From: Verrucomicrobiaceae bacterium
Lineage (GTDB): Bacteria > Verrucomicrobiota > Verrucomicrobiia > Verrucomicrobiales > Akkermansiaceae
DNA: 64,000 nucleotides
Direction of reading: 5' to 3'
NCBI GenBank assembly: GCA_027491155.1
Contig: JAIXWR010000034.1
Coordinates: 62,001-126,000 of the forward strand
The position numbers and the translations under genes are program-made. Numbering within the stretch: the first letter of the stretch is position 1; the number at the start of each line of letters is the position of its first letter. The notes under the pieces are model-generated. The model saw only the letters and a program-made list of their open reading frames with translations, was not told the origin of the DNA and did no database searches. This document shows, piece by piece, positions 44,574 to 55,183 of the stretch.

Positions 44574-45263
44574 TTACTGGGCCGGGTTGGCGATGCCCTT
44601 GTCGAAAGCTTCCTTGACGGCGTCGTAAGGAGCCTTGCGGGCGGTTTGGAGGGCGCGGACGTAGGCGACGACGGCCCAGCGGTCGCGCAGGGCGATGTTG
44701 TGCTTGTAGCCGCCCATGTTCCCCTTGCCGTAGGAGATGGTGTGGAAGAGGCGGCCGTCGGGATAGGCGGCGGGGAACCAGTTCTCCTGGGTCAGGTTGG
44801 CGATGCCGGGCACACCGTAGTTGCTGGTGACGCCGAGGCCGTCGCCGGAGATGCCGTGGCAGATGGCGCAGTGGATGCCGTAGACTTCCTCGCCGCGCTT
44901 GAGGAAGGCGGTCACGTTGCCCGCCTCAAGCTTGAGTTCCTCGGGCATGCCGTTGCCGAAGTAACCGTCGATGCCGCCGGTGGCGTAATAGCCGGTGCCG
45001 CCGCCGAACTCCGGATCGTGGATGCCGCCGAGGTCGGGATTGCCGGTCGAGCTGAAGCCGAGCGGCTGGGTGCCGGCGACCGGAAGCCGCGAGCCCTGGC
45101 CGTCGGCGAAGAAGCCGGAGGGCTTCTGGGCCTTCAGCACGTCCTGCTCGTCCATGTCGGGGAACAGTCGGATCGGGGTGTTCGGGGATTTCGCGCCCCG
45201 CGTCGGCATGAGGCCGATGAAGAGGACCGCGATGACCGCGTAGGCGAGGAAGAAGTATTTCAC
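44574..45263 (-). CDS. actE: Alternative complex III subunit E, monoheme cytochrome c
   Basis: 229 residues with an N-terminal signal or anchor (about 1-20) and a C-terminal cytochrome c domain: CAICH at 132-136, distal Met probably in KGNMGGYK. The preceding acidic and Gly-rich part (about 30-120) resembles ActE proteins. Starts with GTG (45263). It accepts electrons from ActA/ActB and passes them to soluble or membrane cytochromes. Confidence 0.9.
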   Translation of the reverse strand: MKYFFLAYAVIAVLFIGLMPTRGAKSPNTPIRLFPDMDEQDVLKAQKPSGFFADGQGSRLPVAGTQPLGFSSTGNPDLGGIHDPEFGGGTGYYATGGIDGYFGNGMPEELKLEAGNVTAFLKRGEEVYGIHCAICHGISGDGLGVTSNYGVPGIANLTQENWFPAAYPDGRLFHTISYGKGNMGGYKHNIALRDRWAVVAYVRALQTARKAPYDAVKEAFDKGIANPAQ

Positions 45264-45270
45264 GGATCTG

Positions 45271-45305
45271 AAACTTGGAACTTGGACCTTTTCACTTGGA
45301 ACTTC
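45271..45305 (-). repeat. Interspersed repeat, copy 4 (inverted)
   Basis: The same motif pair in the opposite orientation to the other copies: on the minus strand GAAGTTCCAAGTG followed by a partial copy (GTCCAAGTTCCAAG). It fills the gap between actD and actE. Confidence 0.75.
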
Positions 45306-45315
45306 GGGTTGCCCG

Positions 45316-45870
45316 TCAGTCCTCTTCTTCGACGAGTTCGATGCTCTTGCCGCCGATGTCCTCGAGGAACTTGCGGGTGCCTTCGGCGCTGAATTTCGGG
45401 TCGCGGGCCTCGACGGCGATGAAGAAGGCGTCGTCGGTGGCGCGGTGGAACTGGCGGCTCGCGAACAGCGGGTGGTTGAGGCGCGGCAGCTTCATCAGGG
45501 CAAGCAGGCCGAACAAGGTCGCGAAACCGGAAAACAGGATCGTCAGCTCGAACATGATCGGGAAGAAGGCCGGCACGGTGAAGATGTTCACCGGCTTGGC
45601 CTGGACTACGGTCGGGTAGATCTCGACCTGCGTCACGTAGGCGAGCCCGAAGCCGGTGGCGGTGCCGAGCATGCCGCCGAAGAAGACGAACCAGGGGAGG
45701 ATCGAGCGCTTCATGCCCATCGCGGCGTCCAGCCCGTGGACGGGATAGGGCGAGTGGCAGTCCCACTTGCGGAAGCCGGCATCGCGCACCTTTTCGGCCG
45801 CCTTGTAGAGGGCGGAGGCGCTGGAGAATTCGGCGAGGTAGCCGTAGACGCGTTTGCGGGTAGTACTCAC
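45316..45870 (-). CDS. actD: Alternative complex III subunit D (DUF3341)
   Basis: Peripheral/membrane subunit of 184 residues: cytoplasmic N-terminal ferredoxin-like domain (about 1-60, KRVYGYLAEFSSASALYKAA), two transmembrane helices (about 64-90 and 105-130) and a C-terminal cytoplasmic part. This is the DUF3341 layout of ActD. GTG at 45870 is the preferred start; the upstream in-frame extension is translated repeat sequence. Confidence 0.88.
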   Translation of the reverse strand: MSTTRKRVYGYLAEFSSASALYKAAEKVRDAGFRKWDCHSPYPVHGLDAAMGMKRSILPWFVFFGGMLGTATGFGLAYVTQVEIYPTVVQAKPVNIFTVPAFFPIMFELTILFSGFATLFGLLALMKLPRLNHPLFASRQFHRATDDAFFIAVEARDPKFSAEGTRKFLEDIGGKSIELVEEED

Positions 45871-45874
45871 TGTT

Positions 45875-45906
45875 GAAGTTCCAAGTGAAGAAGTTCCAAG
45901 TGCCAA
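45875..45906 (+). repeat. Interspersed repeat, copy 5 (GAAGTTCCAAGTG type)
   Basis: GAAGTTCCAAGTG and GAAGTTCCAAGTGCCAA separated by two bases, the most regular copy. It fills the gap between actC and actD. Confidence 0.85.
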
Positions 45907-45916
45907 GGAAGACGAA

Positions 45917-47413
<1,497 letters not shown>

Positions 47414-47466
47414 GGAATTGGGAAAGGAAGGAGAGGCTGGTCGCTAGGGGCGGGGCACCGGGAGCA

Positions 47467-50400
47467 TCAGTGCATGTGGATGGTCGCTTTGCCGATCCAC
47501 TGGTGATCGGGCATTTTCTCGTTCGGGTTCTTCACCCGGGCGAGGTAGCTGGTGCGCGGCGCGGTCCCGATGTAGTTGAGGAGGTCGTAGTTCCGCTCGA
47601 TGCCCTTGGCGCGCATCATGGCGGACTTGTCGCCGTCGAGCTTGTTGCCGAAGGAGATCGCACCGGCCGGGCAGGCTTCCTGGCAGGCGACCTTCACCGA
47701 ATCGACCGGGATGCGGAGCGTGGCGGTGGTCACCGCGGAATCCGGCGAGGCCTTGCCGGCGAGCAGGGCTTCCTGCTTCTGGCCGCGCTTCTGGCGGATC
47801 TTGGCGTCCTTGAGGCGCTGCACGCAGTAGGTGCACTTTTCCATCACGCCGCGCATGCGGACGGTGACGTTCGGGTTGCGCTGGAGGTGCGGCGCCTCGC
47901 CGACCTGCTTCTCGCCGAAGGGACCCTTGTAAAGGTTGTGGGCGACCAGCGGGTTGCGCTTGTTGTAGTCGAAGAAGTTGAAGCGGCGGGCCTTGTAGGG
48001 GCAGTTGTTCGCGCAGTAGCGGGTGCCGATGCAGCGGTTGTAGGCCATCGCGTTGAGGCCGTCCTCGGTGTGGACGGTCGCGTTGACCGGGCAGACCGTC
48101 TCGCAGGGCGCGCTCTCGCACTGGACGCAGGCGACCGGCTGGGGAACCAGCGCGGGGTTGCCGGGGTCGAAATCGTTGCCCTTGTCGACCGCGTAGTAGC
48201 GGTCCATGCGGATCCAGTGCATCTCGCGGCCCTTGGCGAGCTGCTGCTTGCCGACGATCGGGATGTTGTTTTCCGACTGGCAGGCGACGAGGCAGGCGTT
48301 GCAGCCCATGCAGGACGACAGGTCGATGGTCATCGCCCACTGGTGCAGCGGGTCGCTGAGCAGCGGCTTGCCGGCGCGGTCCTGCTGCTTGTAGAGCGAG
48401 ATGTTCGGCGGGGCGTGGCCGTCGTTGCCCTGCAGCTTCACGTTGTGGAGCTGCTCGGCGAAGTCGCCCTTGTGGTCGCCGGAGTCGATGGTGGAGATCT
48501 CGCGGGCCAGCGCGCGGCCGTACATCGCGTGGTGTTCCTGGACCACGGCGATCGGGTAGCGCTTGCTCGTCTTCTCAACCGTCGCGCCGGTGGCGAAATA
48601 AGCGGTGGCGGCGGTGCGGACGGGGTAGGCGTTGAAGCCCGAGTTCACGCCGACCTGGCCGACGTGGCTGGCGGGCGCGCTGCCGGCGGCATTGCGGTTG
48701 AACTTGTCCTCGCCGTCGAAGCCCTGGCCGTAGCCGAGCGGGATGACGATGGTGTTTTCGGCCTGGCCGAAGGAGATCATCACGGGAATCTCGATCTCGG
48801 TGCCGTTCACCTTGACCTTGATCATCGGGGCGGTGCGGTGCTCGCCTTCACCGTCGGGGCCGGTCGCGCCGTTCCAGGTTTCGAGGGCCACGATCTCGTC
48901 GTAGATGCCCATGTCCTTCGCGGTCTGCGGCGCGATGAGCGCGGCATTGTCCCAGGACTGCTTGGTGATCGGATCGGGAGCTTCCTGGAGCCAGCCGTTG
49001 TCGATCCAGCGGCCGTCGTAGACCGAGGCGTCGGTGGCGAAGACCACGTCGAAGGTCTTGTCCGGGGAAGCGGGCAAGGCGGCGACGGCGGTGTCGGGCA
49101 CCTTGACCTCGGCAACCTCGTAGGTGGAGCCGGCGTGGAAGCCTTCGCGGAGCAGCTTGCGCCAAGGCTCGCTGCCCTTGCCGCCGATCGCTTCGAAGGT
49201 TTTCTTCACCGCGTCGTGGGCGGGCGAGGGCGTGCCGCCCTCCCCTTCCCCGGTGACCAGCTTGCCGTCATCGGTGAGCAGGGCGGAAAGGAGTTCCAGC
49301 TCGCTGACGCACTCGCCGTAGAGCGGCAGGATCATCGGCTGGACGACGGTGTAAACGCCGTTGGCCGAGCGGGCGTCGGACCAGCTTTCGAGGTAGTGGC
49401 TGGCGGGAACGTGCCAGGTGGAAGCGTGGGCGGTGGCATCGCTGCGGCCGCCGAGGTGGATCACGGTCTTGGCCTTGGCGAGCGCCTCGCCGAACTTCAG
49501 GTCGGCGGGGGCGTCGAGGACCGGGTTGGCCGGCGTGAGCAGGACGAGGGTTTCGACCGTGCCGTTCTCGAGGTCGGTCTTGAGGGAAACCAGATCGCCG
49601 AGGCCCTGGGCATCGGTGCGGACGTAGTGGAGCGGCTTGTCCTTGCCGACATTGCCGAGCTTTTCGTTGATAGCGGCGACGAGCACGTGGAAGGGCTGCG
49701 GCAGGCGGCTTCCGGCAAGCACCAAGGACTTGCCCTTGGAAGCAACCAGATCGTCGACCATGGCGGTCACCCACTTCAACGTCTTGTCGGCGGGGTTGAT
49801 GGGAACGGTCGGAACCGCAATCTGCAACCGCTGGGCGATCAGGGCGGTGATTTCAAGCAACTGGCCCGGCCGCACCCGCAGGCGGTGGTCGGCCATGCCG
49901 CCGGTCATCGAGAAGGCGCTCTCGATCGAGTAGAGGCGGTTCATCCCCGCGGCGTCCGGCTTGGCGGAGTAGGTCTTCCCTTCCGGCTTGCGGCGGTCGA
50001 AGAAGGGGGTCACCGGGCCTTGCGGGTCGAGCGAGGCGAAGTCGCAGTCGATCGACAGGATGCGGTCGGCCTTCGAGAAATCGGCCACGGCGCGGACGCC
50101 GTCGCCGAGAACCTTGGAGGCGCTGCCTTCGAGGGCCTCGTAGGCGTAGAACTTCGCGGCGGAGAACTTGGCGGTCAGTTCCTTGACCAGGCGGGCGCGG
50201 GTCGGGGAGACGTCGTGGCCGAACACGAAGCCGATCTTGGCGGACTTGTCGGCGGCGAGGCCGGCGATGACGGCTTCGAAGTCGGCGCGGGGCGCTGGCT
50301 GGCCCTGCTTGAGGACCTTGCGCGAGCGGGACGGGGAGTAAAGGTCGAGGACCGAAGCCTGCGCGAAGGCATCGGTGCCGGCGGCGTCCGGATGCAGGGA

Positions 50401-50793
50401 GTTGGCGGTGACCTTGGTCGGCCGGCCTTCGAAAGTGGTGACGACCAGCGGGGTGGCGCCGGCGGCGCGGGGCATGCTGGAGGCGTAGTAGGTCGCCTTG
50501 CCCGGGATGACCCACTCGGGGGCCTTGTTGTAGGGGACGATGTAGCTTTCCGGGCGGCGGCAGGCGGCCATGCCGAAGCCGGCGAGGGCGGTCGAGGCGC
50601 CCATCAGCTTGAGGAACGAACGGCGCGAGGTCTCGGCGTCTCCCTCGTTGGCCATTTCAGCGACTCCCTGCGGGAACTCGCGCTCCATCCAGGTGCGGAA
50701 AGCGGGGGTGTCCTCGAGTTGGCCGAGGCCGCGCCAGGACACGGTGGTCTCGTCGGCGGGGACTTCGGGGTGTTGCCAGATGCGTTTGCTCAT
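47467..50793 (-). CDS. actB: Alternative complex III subunit B (molybdopterin-like plus Fe-S)
   Basis: Large periplasmic subunit, 1108 residues. The N terminus has a Tat-type motif (SRRSFLKLMG). Residues to about 750 are a molybdopterin-oxidoreductase-like fold that in this family carries no molybdenum cofactor. From about residue 820 there is a ferredoxin-like HybA/PsrB domain with cysteine sets CMGCNACLVAC, CVQCESAPCETVC, CIGTRYCANNCPY and CTYC...CQEACPAG, fit for three [4Fe-4S] and one [3Fe-4S] cluster. It passes electrons from quinol to the hemes of ActA and ActE. Full-length and intact. Confidence 0.94.
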   Translation of the reverse strand: MSKRIWQHPEVPADETTVSWRGLGQLEDTPAFRTWMEREFPQGVAEMANEGDAETSRRSFLKLMGASTALAGFGMAACRRPESYIVPYNKAPEWVIPGKATYYASSMPRAAGATPLVVTTFEGRPTKVTANSLHPDAAGTDAFAQASVLDLYSPSRSRKVLKQGQPAPRADFEAVIAGLAADKSAKIGFVFGHDVSPTRARLVKELTAKFSAAKFYAYEALEGSASKVLGDGVRAVADFSKADRILSIDCDFASLDPQGPVTPFFDRRKPEGKTYSAKPDAAGMNRLYSIESAFSMTGGMADHRLRVRPGQLLEITALIAQRLQIAVPTVPINPADKTLKWVTAMVDDLVASKGKSLVLAGSRLPQPFHVLVAAINEKLGNVGKDKPLHYVRTDAQGLGDLVSLKTDLENGTVETLVLLTPANPVLDAPADLKFGEALAKAKTVIHLGGRSDATAHASTWHVPASHYLESWSDARSANGVYTVVQPMILPLYGECVSELELLSALLTDDGKLVTGEGEGGTPSPAHDAVKKTFEAIGGKGSEPWRKLLREGFHAGSTYEVAEVKVPDTAVAALPASPDKTFDVVFATDASVYDGRWIDNGWLQEAPDPITKQSWDNAALIAPQTAKDMGIYDEIVALETWNGATGPDGEGEHRTAPMIKVKVNGTEIEIPVMISFGQAENTIVIPLGYGQGFDGEDKFNRNAAGSAPASHVGQVGVNSGFNAYPVRTAATAYFATGATVEKTSKRYPIAVVQEHHAMYGRALAREISTIDSGDHKGDFAEQLHNVKLQGNDGHAPPNISLYKQQDRAGKPLLSDPLHQWAMTIDLSSCMGCNACLVACQSENNIPIVGKQQLAKGREMHWIRMDRYYAVDKGNDFDPGNPALVPQPVACVQCESAPCETVCPVNATVHTEDGLNAMAYNRCIGTRYCANNCPYKARRFNFFDYNKRNPLVAHNLYKGPFGEKQVGEAPHLQRNPNVTVRMRGVMEKCTYCVQRLKDAKIRQKRGQKQEALLAGKASPDSAVTTATLRIPVDSVKVACQEACPAGAISFGNKLDGDKSAMMRAKGIERNYDLLNYIGTAPRTSYLARVKNPNEKMPDHQWIGKATIHMH

Positions 50794-50835
50794 GGGCGAT
50801 GGGGCGGGCGGGAAATCAGGAAAAGCGGGCGGAAA

Positions 50836-51537
50836 TCAGTGGTGGCAGGTGGCGCAGCTGGCCTTCGGGGCGATCTGCCAGTGCTCCTTGAGCTTGAGGC
50901 CGAGGTCCTCGGTCGTCTTGATGCCGGCGTCCTTGGTGTATTTGGTCACGTCGGCGTCGCTGTAGTTCAGGTTGTAGACTTCCTCGAGCGGGCGGAGGTG
51001 CTTCTCCGGCGCGTTGTGGCACTCGAGGCACCAGCCCATCGAGAGGCTGTGCTGCTGGTAAACTACTTCCATCTGGTCGACGCGGCCGTGGCAGCTCTGG
51101 CAGGAAATCCCGCGGTTCAAGTGGGCCGAGTGGTCGAACTTCACGTAGTCCGGGGTCTTGTGGATGCGGACCCACTCGATCGGCTTGCCGAAGTCCGGGT
51201 GCTTGAGCAGCGGGTCCATCCGGTCGCGCAGCGGCTGGAGCTTCGGGCTGTCCTTCTGGACGTGCTGGTGGCAGTTCCAGCAGGTGTTGTTGCTCGGGAC
51301 GTTCGAGTGGCCGGCGACATCCACGAAGGAGTGGCAGTAGCGGCAGTCGAGGCCGAGCTGGTCGACGTGGATCTTGTGCGAAAACGGGATCGGCTGGGAC
51401 GGCATGTAGCCGGCCGCGAGGGTCTTCGGCGTCGCGTAATAACTGAAGGCGAGCACGGCGCCACCGGCCACCGCGCCTGCACAAATGGCGATCTTCAGAG
51501 GGAGGAAATTGGTCCAGCGCGGGAAGAAATTGGCCAT
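50836..51537 (-). CDS. actA: Alternative complex III subunit A, pentaheme cytochrome c
   Basis: First gene of the respiratory operon. 233 residues with one N-terminal membrane helix (about 12-33) and five c-type heme motifs: CRYCH 65-69, CWNCH 86-90, CQSCH 146-150, CLECH 170-174 and CATCH 228-232. Five hemes and this spacing are those of ActA. ATG 51537 is chosen; the open frame runs on upstream without meaning. A CRP/FNR-type palindrome lies about 45-60 bp in front. Confidence 0.94.
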   Translation of the reverse strand: MANFFPRWTNFLPLKIAICAGAVAGGAVLAFSYYATPKTLAAGYMPSQPIPFSHKIHVDQLGLDCRYCHSFVDVAGHSNVPSNNTCWNCHQHVQKDSPKLQPLRDRMDPLLKHPDFGKPIEWVRIHKTPDYVKFDHSAHLNRGISCQSCHGRVDQMEVVYQQHSLSMGWCLECHNAPEKHLRPLEEVYNLNYSDADVTKYTKDAGIKTTEDLGLKLKEHWQIAPKASCATCHH

Positions 51538-51578
51538 GACGGTAATGCGTCGGGATGCTCGGCGGCGAGAATTTGGGC

Positions 51579-51600
51579 GCTTGTGAAATTTTTCACAAGC
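51579..51600. promoter_or_regulatory. CRP/FNR-type operator upstream of the act operon
   Basis: A perfect palindrome with 9-bp arms (GCTTGTGAA and TTCACAAGC) around 4 bases. Its core is TGTGA-N6-TCACA, the classic CRP consensus. The centre is about 53 bp before the actA ATG. It lacks a T run on the minus strand, so it is not a terminator for the gene upstream. The regulator itself is not in the window. Confidence 0.6.
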
Positions 51601-51765
51601 TCTTTTGCAGCACCGGGAGAAGGTTGTTCCGGCGCGGCCGCCGAGTTTGCAAACCACCCCTCCGCTGGCAACCGGAAAAACCGGAGCTTTCCCGAATTTT
51701 CCCAACTTTCCCTTGCTCCGCCGGATTCCTCGATGAGCTTGTCCGGTTTTTGGCGGCAAGGGCGC

Positions 51766-52083
51766 TCACTCGGGCCCTGCGGGGCTTTTCCAGTTCAGCC
51801 CTTGCTCGTCGCGCCAGCGCCGGAACGCGGCGAACTGCTCCTTCTTCGGCAGATCCTTGCGCGCGGGATCTTCCTCGAGAAAGCGCTCGAACCACTTGCC
51901 GCTTTCGCCCGCCGCTTCCTTCGGTGACGCCACACCCCGGCCATCGGGGCTCGACGGCGCGGGGTTGGAGCGGGCCAGCCGCGAAACCCGGCCGGACAGG
52001 CGGGACAGCGCGACGAGGACCAGCAGTTGCAGGACCACGAGAACGCCCAGAAGACCGGGAATCAGCTGCGGATTCTCAAGCAT
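51766..52083 (-). CDS. Small single-span membrane protein, unknown
   Basis: 105 residues: one N-terminal transmembrane helix (IPGLLGVLVVLQLLVLVALS, about 8-27), then a hydrophilic part with KWFERFLEEDPARKDLPKKE and RRWRDEQGLNW. No family recognised. It lies 12 bp after the protease gene and 228 bp before actA on the same strand, but the operator in between suggests act has its own promoter. Confidence 0.6.
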   Translation of the reverse strand: MLENPQLIPGLLGVLVVLQLLVLVALSRLSGRVSRLARSNPAPSSPDGRGVASPKEAAGESGKWFERFLEEDPARKDLPKKEQFAAFRRWRDEQGLNWKSPAGPE

Positions 52084-52095
52084 GGCGGACGAGGG

Positions 52096-54438
52096 TCAGG
52101 GAGCCAGGCTCGCGCTCAGGACATAGGCGCCCTTCTCGTTCGGATCGTAGGTGGTGGCGCGGACCAGATAACGCCGGCCGGGGCTCGCCACGAAGCTCGC
52201 GCGGGCATTGTCGCGACCGCCCGGCGGACCGCCGACGTCGCCTTCGGTGACGACGCTCAGGTCCGAGGCATCCAGCACGATCAGATAGGCGTCGAATTTC
52301 GACGAGGAAAGGGTGAGCACCACTTCTTCGCCCGCGGCCACCGGCGCCAGCAGATGGTCGCGCTTGAAGGTGAGGTAGCGGTCGTCGACCTCGCTGGAAA
52401 CCGACAGTTTCCCGATCGCGTTGCCGCCGACCGCGAGCGGGGCCAGGCCGGTCTTTGCCGATGGAACCGCGATCCTCGAACTCAAGACGTAGCTGCCGAG
52501 GTCCCGCGGCTCGCTGGAGCTGGCGCGCAGCAGGTAGGACTTGCCCGGCACGGGGATGAAGCGCAGCCCCGCGTCGTTGGACTTGCCGGAGAAGTTGTCG
52601 TTGCCGGTGATCAGGCGGCCGTTCTCGGCATCGATCAGCGAGATGAAGTCGTCGATTCCCTTGGTCGCGCTGCCCTTGGACCTCATCTGGATTTCAAGCA
52701 CCGAGCCCGCGGGAACGGTGCCGGGAGCGATCAGATAGTCGTCCTTGTGGAAAGACCCGCCCGGCTCGAAGAAGGGATCGAAGGGATCGGCCGAGGCCAG
52801 GGTCCCGGCGACCGGTTGCACCGTGGAAAGCGCGGGCAAGCCGGAGAGCGCGCCGGGGCTCCAGACGTTCAGCTCGTAGGTGCCCGTGTCACCGGCATCC
52901 GTGGTGGTCACCCACAGGTGGTAAAGCCCGCCGGCCTCGGGGGTGAATTCAAAGCGCTCGTCGGTGCCCAGCACGCCGCCGCCCTGGTCCGCATCGACCT
53001 CGGTCACGCTGCCGCCGCCGTCCACCCGCTGGAAGCGGAGCCTGCTCCCGAACTCGGAGGAACGCAGCGAAACGACCAGCGGCCCCGAACCCTCGGGGAT
53101 GGAAAGCTCGTAGGCCTTGGTCCGGCGGCCCGAAACCAGCAGGTCCGCGCTGTCCAGCCGGCCGGTCGCCCCGCCCGGCACCGTCAGCGGGCGCGGCCCC
53201 AAGGCCAACGCGCCCGAATAAGTCGCCCGGACCCGGAAGACCCCGGTGTTCTCGCTGGCCGGAAGGCGTTGTCCCGCCCGGACCAGCCCGTTGCCGAGAC
53301 TTTCATCGGCCAGCAAGGTGCCGCCGACCGCGGTCCAGGGGCCCGCCTCGCTGGACGCCCGTTCCAGCACGTAGGTCGCCTCCCCCGCGTCGGCCGGACG
53401 CACGTAGCGGAGGTCGAGGTGAAACGCATCCACTTCCTTCTCCACCACCCCGTCCGGCAGCGCCCACTCCTCGAAGTTTGTCCGGCCGTTCCCGTCCGGG
53501 TCGCGGGCTTCCCCCACCCGGTCGTTGGCCAGCTCCCAGCGCGCGTAGTTCGGCCGGATGTGGCCGGTGATGAAATCCCGGTAGTTCCCCGCCCGGGTGT
53601 AGATCCCGTAAACGCCCGGCAGGGCGCAGCCGGCCCCGAAGCTGACCACGCCCGCCTGCATCCAGCCCGGTGCCAGCGGCGAGGGCACCAGCAGGGGCCC
53701 GCCGCTGTCCCCGCTGCACGAATCCTTGCCGCCCGCTTCCAGGCCGGCCGGCAGCATGTTCTCGGTGAGCGTGCCCGCATAGGCCTCGCTTGCGTTCGCC
53801 AGCGCCAGATCGACGATCGGCACCTCGACTTCCTGCAAGCGGTTCGGGAAATCCCGGTTGCCGTTGGTCATGTCGCCCCAGCCGGTGACCGTCGCGATCA
53901 CCCCGGGCAGCGCCAGCGCGGGATCGTCCAGCACCGGCAGCACGGTGCCCGGAGCCTCCTCGGCCAACCGCAGCAGGGCGTAGTCCGCGTCGCTGGTGAA
54001 GTCGTTGTAATCCGGTGCGATGATGATTTCCGCCACCGCGATCCGCCGGCCGGCGCCGGGGTTGGCGAGGTCGGTCGCGCCGACCAGCACCTCGATGTCT
54101 TCCGCCCGGCTGCCGAGGACGCAGTGCGCGGCGGTCAGCACCCAGCGCGGATGGATCAGCGAGGCCCCGCAGAAAAAGCCGTCGTAGTTGTCGGGCTCCG
54201 CCGCATCGATCAGGCCGACCATCCAGGGATACTCGCCGTTGCCCGCCGGCCGGCCGCCGATGATGCGGGGCATCGGCCGGAAATCGTCGTTCGCCGGTGC
54301 TTCCACCGCCTTCGCCCGGTAGCGCCGGGTCTCCATCGCCGACGGATGCCGGCTTTCGGTGATGCCCTGCTTGTCGCCAAAGGAAGGCGCGGCGGAGAGG
54401 ACGAGGACAGCAAAGGCGGAAAAAACGCGGCGGATCAT
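52096..54438 (-). CDS. Secreted trypsin-like serine protease with PPC-like domains
   Basis: 780 residues. Signal peptide (about 1-21), propeptide, then an S1 chymotrypsin-fold protease starting at IIGG (59-62), which implies cleavage after Arg58. The catalytic triad is complete: His105 (LTAAHC), Asp152 (SDADYALL) and Ser245 (CSGDSGGP). Asp239, six residues before the serine, predicts trypsin-like cleavage after Lys/Arg. Residues about 295-780 hold three or four beta-sandwich regions of the pre-peptidase C-terminal type (YHLWVTTTDAGDTGTYELNV, YLLRASSSEPRDLGSYVL). Probably extracellular. Confidence 0.9.
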   Translation of the reverse strand: MIRRVFSAFAVLVLSAAPSFGDKQGITESRHPSAMETRRYRAKAVEAPANDDFRPMPRIIGGRPAGNGEYPWMVGLIDAAEPDNYDGFFCGASLIHPRWVLTAAHCVLGSRAEDIEVLVGATDLANPGAGRRIAVAEIIIAPDYNDFTSDADYALLRLAEEAPGTVLPVLDDPALALPGVIATVTGWGDMTNGNRDFPNRLQEVEVPIVDLALANASEAYAGTLTENMLPAGLEAGGKDSCSGDSGGPLLVPSPLAPGWMQAGVVSFGAGCALPGVYGIYTRAGNYRDFITGHIRPNYARWELANDRVGEARDPDGNGRTNFEEWALPDGVVEKEVDAFHLDLRYVRPADAGEATYVLERASSEAGPWTAVGGTLLADESLGNGLVRAGQRLPASENTGVFRVRATYSGALALGPRPLTVPGGATGRLDSADLLVSGRRTKAYELSIPEGSGPLVVSLRSSEFGSRLRFQRVDGGGSVTEVDADQGGGVLGTDERFEFTPEAGGLYHLWVTTTDAGDTGTYELNVWSPGALSGLPALSTVQPVAGTLASADPFDPFFEPGGSFHKDDYLIAPGTVPAGSVLEIQMRSKGSATKGIDDFISLIDAENGRLITGNDNFSGKSNDAGLRFIPVPGKSYLLRASSSEPRDLGSYVLSSRIAVPSAKTGLAPLAVGGNAIGKLSVSSEVDDRYLTFKRDHLLAPVAAGEEVVLTLSSSKFDAYLIVLDASDLSVVTEGDVGGPPGGRDNARASFVASPGRRYLVRATTYDPNEKGAYVLSASLAP

Positions 54439-54480
54439 CGCGGGCAGGATCGCCGATCTCCCCGAAAGGTCGAGCGCCCT

Positions 54481-55020
54481 TTACTTTTCCGGCCTGCCAT
54501 CCCGCAAGGCCGCCACGGCGACGATGAGGATCCCCCCGAGTTCCAGCACCCAGTTCATCCGGACTCCCGCGACCCCGCTCTTCAGAAAAACGTCCACGTG
54601 ATGGAACGAGATCGCACGGACCACGATGAAGGTCAGCAGCAGGAACATGCCTGTTGCCAGCAGCTTGTGGCCGGCCAGGAAAGCCCGGAAGCGCCAGAGA
54701 AACCAGGCACCGGACAAGCCGGCACCCGCCAGCACGGCGATCACGAAAACCTTCTGCACCTTCCGCCGGTCCTCGTACCAGCCGCCGTAACGCGCGAACT
54801 CGCGGCCGATGTCGGTGAAGAGCGACTGCAGGTCGAACTGCTTGTTGAGGCACAGCAGCACCATCCCGACCGCCACCGCCAGCCAGACCCGCTGCCGGCC
54901 CGCCGACCACGCGCGCCACGCCAGCAGCGCCGCCACGGCATAGGCCACCACCGTGAACCAGCCCATGAAAGTCGGGTCGCCGATCTCGGGCCGCCATTTG
55001 ATCTTGAGAAGCAGGTCCAT
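54481..55020 (-). CDS. Integral membrane protein, unknown
   Basis: 179 residues with about five transmembrane segments (including WFTVVAYAVAALLAW, RVWLAVAVGMVLLCLNK and LLATGMFLLLTFIVVRAISF). A hydrophilic loop in the middle reads GREFARYGGWYEDRRKVQ. FHHVD after the fourth helix could bind a metal. No family recognised. Separate from the protease gene by 42 bp, same strand. Confidence 0.65.
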   Translation of the reverse strand: MDLLLKIKWRPEIGDPTFMGWFTVVAYAVAALLAWRAWSAGRQRVWLAVAVGMVLLCLNKQFDLQSLFTDIGREFARYGGWYEDRRKVQKVFVIAVLAGAGLSGAWFLWRFRAFLAGHKLLATGMFLLLTFIVVRAISFHHVDVFLKSGVAGVRMNWVLELGGILIVAVAALRDGRPEK

Positions 55021-55183
55021 GGGAGGGGGGATTGACTTTTGCCGTCGCGAGAAGGTCGGGCGCAGGCTGCATAGCGGATCCGCGGGGACGACGCCATCCC
55101 GAAAGCCCGGCCGCTTCCGTTAGAGGAAGACCCCTCCCCTTGGATTGACGGCCCGGAACTGCTGCGGTAGGCCTTCTGCCCTC

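Noticed and set aside
51579-51600. Palindrome as a rho-independent terminator
   Set aside because: On the minus strand no T run follows, and on the plus strand there is no gene for it to terminate; the CRP-type core explains it better.
47470-51927. Plus-strand open frame of 1485 codons
   Set aside because: Antisense to actB and actA, whose cofactor motifs are intact. The composition is that of a shadow frame.
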